Shown here: in pieces, positions 10,970 to 21,840 of the stretch
Layout: each line of letters opens with the position of its first letter
Numbering within the stretch: the first letter of the stretch is position 1
Source: Syncephalastrum monosporum B8922
Lineage: Eukaryota; Mucoromycota; Mucoromycetes; Mucorales; Syncephalastraceae
DNA length: 64,000 bases
Direction of reading: 5' to 3'
Assembly: GCA_000697355.1 (NCBI GenBank)
Contig: JNEN01000888.1
Location: forward strand, 1 to 64,000
Made by a program: the position numbers and the translations under genes
The notes under the pieces: model-generated
Databases searched by the model: none
The model's input: the letters and a program-made list of their open reading frames with translations, nothing else
Told to the model about the DNA's origin: nothing

Positions 10970-12854
10970 CTAAGTAAAGTCAGCCTGGATCTTCACCGGC
11001 GTCTTGAGTTTGAAGGGATGAGCTTCAGTGTTGAGGACATATTCATCGAGGGAGATATAGTTGGGGTCGGCAAAGGTGAGGTAGAGATATTTGAGGGTCT
11101 CGGCAAAGAAGTAGCTACATAACGCCAGCATGTACCCTGTGTGAGTAAACAAATACAAGATACAAAGTAACGAAAAATAAAAAGGGCCAGAAACGACACG
11201 TTACCTCTCTTCAAAGTCCATAGGCCGTACCGAGCCAGTGTTGGACACGTCCGCAACACGGGTGTAGCCAGCACCGGTCTTGCAGTATTTTTCTATGGCC
11301 TGGAAAATATTCCATGCCATGTCCTGGTACTTCGTGTCGCCCGTTAAGCGGTAAAAGTAAAAGAGACTCTCGAGCGTTTCCGGTCGCAGGTCGTACGATA
11401 CGTCTTGTGCAGCATAGCCAACGGACTGCATGGCAGCCTGCATCACTTTCGGAAGCTTGGTGACATCCTGGCTCTTGTCAACCCAACTCCACGTCTCGGG
11501 TGCCAGCTGTGTAGGGGTGAGGGCCCATGCATTGTAGCAGCCATCCATGAGCTCGGTAGCGAATTTCGCCATGTTAGGGTCATTGAGATAGCGCGCACCC
11601 ATCAGCAAATTGCCAGGGATAAAGCAGACCTAAGCAACACATAAATATACTATATATGATTATGTAGAGGATCTTACCAGCTCGCCCGTCTGGAGCAGTT
11701 TGTATTGCTCATTGATCTCACCCAGGAAAACCATGCCCTTCGTCGTCTCTGACCGAAGATACTGCTGCATGCTCTGGGCTGCGACTTTCCACATGTCGAG
11801 CTGGAGCTCTTCCTTGCCCTCCATCAGCATATGCGTCTTGAGAAGGTATTCATAGTAGCTGTCACCGCCACCCGAAATAGTCACGTAACCTAGATTTCTT
11901 TTAGTAAAGGGGGACAATGTTATGTACCTCAACGTGAACTTACTGCTACTGGGCTTAAAGCTCGCGAGATCCCAGGTGATGGGGTAAAGACCAGGAAAAG
12001 AGGCAGGAACTTTTGCAATCTTTTCAATAACACCATTGGCAAGTTTGGCATACTGATCATCGCCTGTCACCTGACTGAGACGGACAAGCTCGAGCTGGAG
12101 GGAGCCAAACTCTGCTAGGATCAGGCCCTGTTCACTTGTAGGCTTGCCACTACGCTAGAAGTAAGCAAAAGAGTAGTCTTACTTTGATATCTTACTTTGC
12201 CACGTCGACATAGGCCGCGGGAATACCATTGGGGGTATTGTAGGCGGGCAGAATAACATTATGTGCTAGGTCCAATGCCTTGTTCAGTAGCTGAGGGTCG
12301 GGCCGGAGATCGTAAGCAGAGAGTAAACCACCCAGGTAACGGATGTTGGTCTCAAAGGTTTTGGAGGGCGCGTTCGTCGTCTTCCAATTGACCTTGAGGA
12401 CGTGGTCCATCGCCTGCTGGTATTCTGTATCCAAGCCCATAATGATCATGGTATCAAGGGCATCAAAAATGGAGGCTATTGTATGATAAGCATGATGAGC
12501 AAAACCATGACTTTAGGGATCTATTCAAGCTGCTGACTTACCACCCCAGCCGTTGCTGATGAGATATTGCAGATTTATATAATGTTAGCTAACCAAGACT
12601 TGACTTAGAATCATAGCAAAAAAAAAAATTTACCGTGTATCGGATGACCCATTGGTCAATGGCCGCAGCTCATCGTGGCCCCAAGCGTACTTGGTATAGC
12701 CCTGCCAGGCATGCTGAAATGCACCCTTGACAGCCTCTAAGCGGTCTTGGTTACTCACTTGGCTAGCCTGACGGTGTTCGGCAGGCGCAGCTACGACGGA
12801 TTGGACGCAGCCAAAGACGAGCGCAGCTGCAGCGATAGAGCAGCTCAGGCGCAT
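10970..12854 (-). CDS. Secreted class I alpha-1,2-mannosidase (GH47)
   Basis: Glycosidase that removes alpha-1,2-linked mannose from N-glycans. The N-terminal hydrophobic segment ([20 protein letters not shown]) looks like a cleavable signal peptide, so secretion or ER/Golgi lumen is expected. GH47 signatures in order: [81 protein letters not shown], and the C-terminal VLNTEAHPF that supplies the calcium-binding Thr. I infer introns at 12556-12633, 12476-12541, 12150-12195, 11890-11943, 11630-11677 and 11115-11204, giving 500 aa. Exon 2 is only 14 nt. The gene is divergent from the sugar transporter. Confidence 0.9.
12542..12555 (-). other. 14-nt micro-exon of the GH47 gene
   Basis: Lies between introns 12556-12633 and 12476-12541, flanked by ...ATCAG and GTAAGT. 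It encodes most of RNGWG at the start of the conserved GH47 motif [12 protein letters not shown]. Skipping it would lose the motif and shift the frame. Confidence 0.75.
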
Positions 12855-13740
12855 GTTGCAAAAGGTATGAGGTATGGATATGACAGTACAGGCAAAACAA
12901 GAAAAAAAAAGGTGCGTCTACAGGAAGAACGCGGTATAAAAGGACGTAAAGATGGAATAAAAAAAAAAAGGGACGGGGTAAAAAAGAGGGCGAGAATGCA
13001 ATACAAGAAATGGACAAAGACAGCCTCGCTTTTAATCTGGGTACCTGGAACTCCAAGGCATCAGGTTCTATTTTATACGTATGCACATACCATCGCGCGC
13101 GCCATATTCATGAAAATGCTGGCCGGGTCATTTTGTTATCAACCCTACCATGAAAATAAAGAGCGTAGTTTCTGGGTGTTGTCGCATGGTTTCATTTACG
13201 CAGCTGTTTTTAACGTAGTCTCGTTATTCTTTTTTTTCCTTTTTCTGTTTCCGTCTATCACTGACATAATACAGGGGGAATATGTCGATTTCACGACATG
13301 TCAGCCTAACCTATCGGTTCAAATGCTTTTATTTTCAGCTGGTACATCTCGAGAATGTTTGTATGTTGGGGGCTAGGGGTTCTTGTTGGATGATGATGAG
13401 AACCCGCAATCGGTATGGCCTTTTATTTTTCCGGTGATCTGGCTGGTCTCTTTATCAGGTGCACTGACCGTCTCTGTCGGCTCGCCGGATCGAGGGTGAG
13501 ATCAAGGCTATAAGAGTCTTCTATGGCTTATTTATTATTCTTATTACTGTACTCTTGCTCATTGTCATCGCATTAAAGAGCGTAACGTGACGCATGTCTC
13601 ACTTTTTTTGTGGCAAATATCTGTGTGTATTTCCTTAAATGAGAAACGTGATAATTCATTTCTGCTCGCGTGCATCCTACTTCTTTGTTGTCGTGAGTTG
13701 GCGGCCATAACTTTCAGCAAAATACGAATATCTATCCACG
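12855..13740. other. Shared upstream region of GH47 and sugar transporter
   Basis: 886 bp between two divergent starts. It holds A-rich tracts at 12901-12910 and 12957-12970 and a TATAAAAG on the plus strand at about 12935-12942, which does not point at either start convincingly. No gene seen. Confidence 0.5.
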
Positions 13741-16149
13741 ATGAGGATTACGCTTACAACTACGACGAAGTTGTACTACTACTGCAGGTAAAGTCCGGTA
13801 AAGCGGAATGGACGATCAGTAACAGTCAATGGTGTGTTGCTGGCTCATGTGCACCGATTAGCTTTCTGTCATTAGGCGGATTCCTGGTAATGACTTTTTC
13901 ATATTGTTCAAAATACACCATTCTCATTGTAACTGCTTCTGCTGTTGTGATTGTTCCCGTGACTCCCTCCCCGCATAAAAGTTTGGGCAAGTAACTGTAC
14001 GTGCGTCGCTGTCATGCAGGAAATTAACCATCACTGCGTTACACAGGTATAATCTCGTCATTTTAACGAGCGTGCTGCGGATGCCAGGCTTTATTCCTAT
14101 CATTGGCATCAGAGACACGGTCGATACACACGTAGCCTTGACGACTCTCCTTTCTGCTGGTGCGTTCGTTGCGAGTTTACTTTCCGGTCTTTGTGCAGAC
14201 TGGACCGGCCGACGGGCGTTACTTTTCATTGGCTGCATCATATATTTCCCAGCCACCCTTCTCCAGATGGCTGCCGAAGGTGCAGCCATGCTTTACGTCG
14301 GCCGGATAATGGCTGGATTTAGCGTGGGGTAAGCATAAGTCACGTATGCAGTCAGAATAGGGACGTCGGGCTGACTCTTATTTATTTTAACTGTCAGCAT
14401 CTTCTCCATGGTCGTTCCTTTATGTGAGGACAACAACCACATGTGGTAGAACTTGCATAGATTGCATTTCTAACTCAAGTGAATAGATCAATCCGAACTG
14501 GCACCCACCAAGTTACGCGGTCGTCTGATCTCCTTCCAGCAATTCGCCATCGTGCTGGGCATCTTTGCCGCGAGTTGGATATCTTTTGGGTGTGAAAATA
14601 TAAAAACCCCATCCTCATGGAGGTGCGTAAAGGCGAAGACGCATACGAGGCACGACAACGCGGGACACGTCCACTAAGAAAAGTACTTGGATAGGCTTGC
14701 CATTGGTATCCAGTTCGTCGTAGGTGGCATTTTTACCCTGGGCTTAGGATTTATCCCACGAAGGTAAATCTTGTCTTGATTAGGGAGCCAAAAAGTAATA
14801 GTGATGTGGGGTAGTCCACGCTTTCTGATCCAAAAGGGACGGGAAGAAGAAGCACTGTATGTGCTATCCCAAATACGCGGCGATGGCACAGTCGCCCACC
14901 CAGATGTTCAGTGCGAATTCACCGAAATCAAGCAGAGTATCTTGTTTGCCGAACAGTTCCTGCGCCCGCGTTATTCGCAATTATTTCATAAGGACTACCA
15001 CGGCACACGACGGCGTATCTTGCTTGGTATCGCCGTGCAAGCCTTCCAGCAGCTGACCGGGGCCAACTCACTTTTGTAAGTGGCTCGCATGCGCAAAATA
15101 GAAGGTTCGCTTGTCGCAATATTGTATTTATCGTCTGAGACAGGATCTACAACCCAGCAATTATTGAAGGCGAAGGCATCAACGGCCATGTAGTGACATC
15201 GTTTGGTAAGGACAAGATGCAGGAATGTCTTCTTCGTTCTTACTCTAATGAAATGATAATCAAAATCACCAAAATATTAGCCCACGGCGTTGGCAGCACG
15301 GTCCTTGTGGTGGGAACACTTCCGGCCATGATATTTGTAAGCCATAAAAAATAACGAAAACCATGACTCATCTTTATGTAGATCGATAGGTGGGGACGCC
15401 GGCCTATAATGATAGGTGGCTCAATTGTCCTGACCATTTGCCAAATTGTCATGACCATTATCGCGGGGCTAAGCGACTTCCATCTCCAGCCGCCTGTACT
15501 TGCGAACGGAGCGGAAAATGACATATATGAGTCAGCATCGTACTCGCTAGATAGCGTCGGATCTTCCGTCGTCTTTGTGATCGTGGTCTACCTTTTTATA
15601 TTTTTCTATGGCTGCACATGGGGTCCTATGGGATGGATATACCCCCCTGAGCTCTATTCTCAAGGCAAGGCAAAGAAAAAAATATCGAGGATATAAGTAA
15701 CGCTCATATATGACTTTGTCTTTAGCGTGGCGGTCGAAAGGATTGGGTCTCTCCTCGGCCGCGAACTGGCTTTTTACGTTTGGCGTTCTCCAGCTCACAC
15801 CGCTCGCGTTCGAAAGAATCCACTGGTATGTCTATGTCGTATTCTTGGTATTCAATGTGTGCATCCTTGTTCTTGTATATCTCTACTTTCCAGAAACGCT
15901 CGTAAGGACAAGACCAATCTAAATCCTTCGTATTGGATCTCTCACGCTTTCTTCTTTCTTACCAATTAGGGAAAATCGCTGGAAGAAGTGGACCTACTGT
16001 TCACAGGTCCCAAGCTCTCCTCTGACCTGGCAGTCCATCATCCCAAGACAGCTGCGGAAGCATTAAACAAACTCGGCAGCATGGAGGAGCACTACAACTA
16101 CGACTTTCCCGGTGCCACACGCATCGAAGAGAACCTCCAACCACCCTAG
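13741..16149 (+). CDS. MFS sugar transporter (SP family)
   Basis: Twelve-helix major facilitator proton symporter type for hexoses or related sugars at the plasma membrane. Motifs: GGFLFGY at the start of helix 1, CADWTGRRALLF after helix 2, SELAPTKLRGRLISFQQ (the PESPR-like region), FIPRSPRFLIQKGREEEA, QAFQQLTGANSLL in helix 7, FIDRWGRRPIM, and YFPETLGKSLEEVD at the C terminus. I infer 13 exons totalling 535 aa, normal for the family. Exon 3 is only 5 nt. Introns 13987-14046 and 15665-15725 begin with GC rather than GT. The first exon (MRITLTTTTKLYYYC) is short but keeps frame into SFLSLGGFL. Substrate not predictable. Confidence 0.85.
13982..13986 (+). other. Putative 5-nt micro-exon of the sugar transporter
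   Basis: TTTGG, preceded by CATAAAAG and followed by GCAAGT. Together with one base of the next exon it encodes Phe-Gly of the LFGY motif. Direct joining of the neighbouring exons would create a stop, while inclusion restores both frame and motif. Confidence 0.55.
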
Positions 16150-16313
16150 CCAACCCATGAACCACAGACATATGCGCACACAAAAAAAATGCAAAGAGAT
16201 TCTCCGCTCCAAATTGCAAAATAAGGCCTGACTAAAGGCCATTCGCACGAATATCTCTTTCGCTTCCTTGTCACTTTTATATTACATTCGTATTACATTT
16301 CTCTTTATTTCAA

Positions 16314-18420
16314 ATGGGTCAGGCCAAGGATAGACTGAAGACCATCGTGGACCACCTTAACACGGATGAGAAAGTCGACGAGGCGCTGGAGAAATCAGAG
16401 TGGAAGGTCCGTCTATAATGATGCTGAGGACCGACGGAGAAAGAGCTGTTTGCATACGTGGACGCGCTCGAACCTATGTTTCTCTCACACATGCTCATTT
16501 CTTTTGGTATCTGTAGGATATTTTGAAAGAGATCGAGCGTCGAAAACAACAGAACCGCACCGCCAATCCGGACGATCACGGCTATATTCGACAAAAGACT
16601 CAGGGCAAGCTTTGGGTCCGCGAGCGCGTCGATCAGTTCGTCGACAAAGATTCCTTCCAGGAATTTGGTAGCGTCGCTGGCCGTGCGCTGTACAACCCAG
16701 ACGGGACTGTCAAAAGCTACTCGGCTGCCAACTTCATCGCTGGTAAAGCCCTTGTCGACCAGCGCCCGGTCATGGTCGGCGCCGACGATTTCTCCATCCG
16801 CGCTGGGCACGCCGATGGCTCGGTCTGGGGAAAATCGGTACGCATAACATGCCTTTCAAATAAAAGAAAGCCAAGGCTGAACCTGCCACTTAGATTCTCG
16901 CCGAACAAAGCGCACGTAAATTCAAGATCCCTATGGTATATCAGTTCATGAAATATATGTACGGTTGACTTATATTTTGGGCAATAGGTGCGTTTGATCG
17001 ATGGCAGTAGCGGTGGTGGCTCGGTCACGCTCATGCTTGAAAAAGGTTACACCTACCTGCCACCATTGATCGGCATGCACGATATGATCGCTTCCCTTTC
17101 TGAAATACCCGTCGTTGCAGCCGCACTCGGCCCAGGTACATTGCACTAAAAATTGGTACCTGTTAATCGCTCATCTCATTTCTTCACAACAGCTGTGGGT
17201 CTTGGCGCCGCCCGGGCGACACTCACCCATTTCAGCGTAGTCGCTGGTGATATCGGCTCCCTCTTTGCGGCAGGCCCTCCCGTTGTCGAGAATGCCACCT
17301 TTGAGACCGTGACGAAGCAGTCCCTCGGCGGCGCGCTCCTCCATACCGCGAACGGCACTTTTGACAACCTAGCCGCGAACGAGCAAGAGTGCTTTGCCCA
17401 GGTCCGGCAGTTCCTGAGTTACCTGCCGAGCAGCACGTACGAACTCCCACCTGTCGTCGCGAGCGACGACCCGCCCACCCGCCGGGATGACGCGCTACTC
17501 AACATTATCCCCCAGCGTCGGCAGCGGATGTACCAGGTGCGCGACATCCTGACGCGTGTCCTCGACGCCGGCTCCTGGTTTGAGATCGGCGCACGCTGGG
17601 GTGACGGTGCCGTTTGTGGCCTGGGCCGCATGAACGGCTACCCGGTTGGAATCCTGACGTTCGACTGCACGCTCAACGGCAGCGTGCTGAGCACAGCGAG
17701 CTGCAACAAGTTCAGACGCCACATTGATCTCTGCGACACGTTTGGTATTCCCATTCTTGACTTTGCGGACTATGCCGGCTTTGCTGTCGGTACCAAGGCC
17801 GAGAAGGAAGCGTAAGCGGAGCCAAGTGAAATGATCTGCTTCCACGCGACTGACTACAGTTATTAGGACGATCCGCTATGGCTCGACGTTGACGGCTGCG
17901 CTGTATCAATCGGACGTACCCTATTTCACAGTCGTACTGCGCAAGGTGTTTGGTGTGGCCGGTGCGGCGTTTGTCGACAACCGGGTGCCCAACATGCGCG
18001 TGGGCTGGCCAAGTGGTGACTGGGGTAGTCTTCCTCTGGAAGGAGGCATTCTGGTAAGTGAAAAAAAAAAAAAAAGAAAAAAGCGCAAGAGAGAGGAGAA
18101 ACTGGATGTGTTGTGTGTGTGGCTGTGGAAATTTAATTAATCACGAAAACATATGTTCAAAAAATAAGGCGGCGTACCGTCGGGAACTGGAAGCGGCAGG
18201 CGAAAAGCGCAACGAGCTGTACAACAGTTTGATGGCCAAGTTTGAAGCAGTGCGGTCGCCATTGCGAACGGCCGAAGTGTTTGATATTCCTGATATTATC
18301 GATCCCCGCGATACCCGGCCCATCCTATGCGACTGGGTCAAGATGGTGTATGAGCACGTGTTGCCTCATCGTCTAGAGAAAATAAGAGTGCATGGGCCTA
18401 AAGTTTTGTACCGTCCATAA
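16314..18420 (+). CDS. Acyl-CoA carboxylase, carboxyltransferase (PCC/MCC beta-like) subunit
   Basis: Biotin-dependent carboxyltransferase of the crotonase fold that moves carboxylate from carboxybiotin to an acyl-CoA such as propionyl-CoA. Two tandem halves are visible. The N half has KLWVRERVDQFVDKDSFQEF, GADDFSIRAGHADGSVWGKS and DGSSGGGSVTLM. The C half has GDGAVCGLGRMNGYPVGILT, FCDTFGIP-like LCDTFGIPILDFADYAGF and GAAFVDNRVPNMRVGWPSGD. Introns at 16407-16516, 16838-16893, 16936-16987, 17136-17192, 17812-17866 and 18054-18168 give 553 aa. No clear mitochondrial presequence is seen, unlike usual PCCB/MCCB, so location and acyl substrate are open. No biotin carboxylase subunit lies nearby. 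Confidence 0.82.
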
Positions 18421-18672
18421 ACCAAAAGAACATGCACGAACGCATTTGGTGTTTCCTTCCCAATAAAGGTGACATCCCAGCTCAAACTTTTTTTCTTTTC
18501 TCTCTCTCTCTCTCTCTTTCTGTCTCTCGGTTTATACATTTTTATTTCTCTTTTCGGCCTTGGTCCCTCGTGTAGTGCCCTCATTCTTTCATTTTTATAT
18601 TCTTTTCTTTGATTTTTATTCCTTTTCTCTTCTCTCGTTTTCGCCCTTATTTTTTTTTTTTGTTCTTTTAAA

Positions 18673-19985
18673 ATGGAGGAAGACAAGGATCGGAAAGCGG
18701 CCCGAGTGGTGAACGGAGCGAGCACGGCATCGCATGGCGGGTGTGTCCCCATGGCGACCTCGCCACCGTATCCGCCTGTTCCGATGGGGTATGTCCATGA
18801 CGGAGGGATGATTGCGTACGACGGGAGTGGGGTGGGCCTCGTGGGAGCAGGCGGCGGCGAGCACCATTACGCGTATCCAGTGCGGCCTTACTACGGCGGG
18901 TACCAGAGCTATCCAGGCTCGCCGGCGATGCACCCTCAGTCACCACCGAGCCATCCGACGAGCCCGCCGTTTAGCCCATACCTCCAGGCCTGGTCTCCCC
19001 CGACGTATATCGTGCATCCCAACTTGTCTTTCCCGCCCCTGCATATTTCATCGCCCATTCTCTCCGGTGCCTCGTCTCCTACTTCGCCGCCCCAGTACCA
19101 CTTGCCTGGCCCGCTCCACAAGACTGAATTCCATACTCGCAACCTCTACGTCCGCGGCCTGTCCGAGAATGTCACCGACGATGCCTTCTTAGCCCTCTGC
19201 AAACAGTACGTACTTCATGAGCCGCTTTTTCTTCCTAAATAACCTCTTCCTTCCCGCAGGTATGGCCCTGTCGAGTCCTCCAAAGCCATGATCGACCCCA
19301 AATCGCTCAAGTGCAAAGGCTACGGTTTTGCTCTCTATGAACGAGAAGAAGATTGTGCGCGTGCGATTGAGGATTTCAACAGCCACGGCCTGCAAGCCTC
19401 GTTTGCCAAAGTCGGCCAGGAGTCCTTTAGCTCGCGCCTCAGGAGCCTCCAAGACGAGTCCTCCACCAACATCTACATTTCAAACCTGCCACTGGATGTC
19501 AACGAGCAGGTAATGGACAAGAATCACCCATCACAATCCATTGCGGTATTGTATTGATGCGTTAGTCACTCTAGAAATTGGAAGCCATGTTTGCTCCTCT
19601 GCGGACAGTTTCCAACCGGATACTCAGGGACCCGATCACCAACATGAGCCGCGGCGTTGGTTTTGCACGCATGATCGACCGCGCCGCCGCTGTCGCCATC
19701 ATTGAAAAGTTCAACGGCCATATCCTTGAAGGTACCTCTGTCCCGCTTCAGGTCCGGTTCGCCGACTCGCCCGCGCAGAAACAGTTTAAAAACCAGACCA
19801 CACGCAAGAAGCCAACGACCGCGATCCGTCCCCCACCACGCGAATATCAGCCCATGTTCCCTGCATCGCCTCCGGCTTTCCCGGCGCCAATGATGATGCC
19901 CATCACCCCTGAAACCATGCTCGGTATCGCGCCTGCTCCCAAGCCAACTGCAACTGTGAGCGATGCAAAGCCAGACCTCAAATGA
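18673..19985 (+). CDS. RNA-binding protein with two RRMs, RBMS/MSSP-like
   Basis: 397 aa. A Pro/Ser/Tyr-rich disordered N terminus of about 150 residues is followed by RRM1 (RNLYVRGLSENVTDDAFLAL, KGYGFALYE) and RRM2 (TNIYISNLPLDVNE, SRGVGFARM), then a Pro-rich tail. The linker and the RNP motifs (YVRGL, YGFALY, YISNLP, VGFARM) closely follow vertebrate RBMS1-3 and fungal relatives, which bind single-stranded nucleic acid and mRNA 3' ends. Introns at 19206-19259 and 19510-19574. The start is the first ATG after a T-rich leader. It converges on the pseudouridine synthase with 234 bp between stops. Confidence 0.88.
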
Positions 19986-20219
19986 TGACACCATCCGCGC
20001 GTGTCTTCTTGTTTTGTTTATTTCTTTTTATTGTTTAGTCCTGTTCTGCCCTTGTCTTGTCTTGTTACTTCATTCCACGGATATCCACCTTTTTTTTTCT
20101 TTCTCTTGCGATACCCGCACTGCGCACAACTATACATCTCCCATCTACAGCACTCTCTCTATTCTTTTTCTGCATTCATGTCATCGGGAAACTAGAAATA
20201 AAAAAAAAATAAAAAGAAT

Positions 20220-21840
20220 CTATGCAGAAGCCGTAGTATCAGCATCAGCATCAGCCGCAGCCGCAGCAGAACCAGCAGGAGCAGGTGTAGGAGCAGTAGG
20301 ATCGCGCTCCCCATTCGTAGTAATAGCAAAGTTTTCGCTGGCCCATGCAGGCATTTCCGTCTCGTAGGCCCATCCATCACCGGCATACCGCCAGGCATGC
20401 AACCAAATGACCATTCCACGCGCGTCCGGGTCGGGTGAGAGCTCAAGACCGCAGTCAGGGCACGTTGCCATGGTCACCGCTGCTTTGTCTTGCTGCCACA
20501 GGCCAGCTGGGTAGGGCGACGCTTCCTGCACCTTTTTGATCAACGCTTCGCTCTGGGTATCGTCGAGGGCCTCGCCCTTGGGGAGGAGGTGTGTCCAGGC
20601 CGTGTCTGTGCCGTAGATATGGTCGTTGGCAATGGGATAGCCGAGGTATCGCAGGTGGACGCGGATCTGGTGCGTCCGGCCCGTCTTGGGCTGGCAGCGC
20701 ACCACGCTGGTCTTGCCATCGTAGCTGATCCGCTGAAACACAGTCTTGCACTGCTTGCCTTCGTCGTGGACATAGTTGATCGAGAGCTTGTAAGAAATGG
20801 TCTTGATCGGCGCCTCGCAGACCACCTCGCCCTCCGGGAACTCGCCCTCGACGCGACACACGTATTCCTTTTGGATCTGGCCAGCGGACATGGCGCGCTC
20901 AAGTTCTCTAGCGCGGTCCACGCTCAGGCCAAGCACAATCAGACCCGACGTCGGCCGGTCCAGACGGTTGACAGCTACAAGCATACAAGCAAAACGTGAG
21001 TTGCTCTGTGTTTACAGCATGTACGAATGCACTTACGATGCAAGGTGTCGACGTTGAGTTTTCTGCGCAGAACATGGATCAGTGTGTTATGGCGGTACCG
21101 TCCAGCGGGATGGATCTGTTCCAACTAGTCAGCCAGATTGTCTTACGGGCCTCTATCTCTCACGTACAGGGATGCCTCCAGGCTTATTGATAACGATCAG
21201 ATCATCCTGTTGATGAACGATCTGGATATCCTCAGCCGTGACGGGCGGCTCGTGTCTATGGACTTTGTGCCCAATGATGTCGTTGTTCTTGACGATTTGA
21301 TCGACCGTGGCGGGCTGGTCATTGACTGTAATAATGCCGTTCTCGATGGCGTGCCGCTACGCAGATACCGATACAATCAGATACTCCTCTAAAACCACTT
21401 ACACCTCGCGAGCTTACATAGTATTCCTTGTCTCTGTCTTGGAACTCTTCCGAAAAGAAATCGAGGAGAGGGCGTTGCAGCCAGCGTCCCTTGGCGTATG
21501 CCCGGTACTGGAAAAAGTAGGGCTTGACTTTTCGCAGACCTGCCACTTTGCATAAATAAAAAGAACAGTGCATGTAACGGACTTGAGGTTACCATTTTCG
21601 AAAATGTACTCGACACTGGCGAGGTCATTCCGATGACGGAAATCGTCGTCGTCGGATCGACCCCGGCGCTGCTTGGTTTTGCGTTCCTGGCCGTTATTTT
21701 TGGCTTTGCGCTTCTGCCCAATGGCCTGATCTTGATCCTTTGGGTTCACCTGCTTCGGCTCTTGCTGCTAATCAAGGATCAGTTGACCAATCACTCGATT
21801 TCTGGGCTGGACTGACCTCTGTTTCCTGATCGCTCGGCAT
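20220..21840 (-). CDS. RNA pseudouridine synthase, RluA family (Pus8/Pus9/RPUSD2-like)
   Basis: Isomerises uridine in RNA, probably in tRNA. Order: basic nuclear-type N terminus; YIFENGLRKVKPYFFQYRAY and AKGRWLQRPLLDFF (S4-like region of this subfamily); HRHEPPV; INKPGGIPIHPAGRYRHNTL; catalytic motif PVNRLDRPTSGL with the Asp of RLD; then KTGRTHQIRVHLRYLGYPIA. The C terminus adds a CPDCG zinc-binding half and WLHAWRYAGDGWAY, as in RPUSD2, then an Ala-rich tail. There is no deaminase domain as in yeast Rib2. Introns at 21768-21816, 21540-21592, 21357-21417, 21116-21167 and 20975-21036 give 447 aa. Start: first exon encodes MPSDQETE. Confidence 0.88.
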
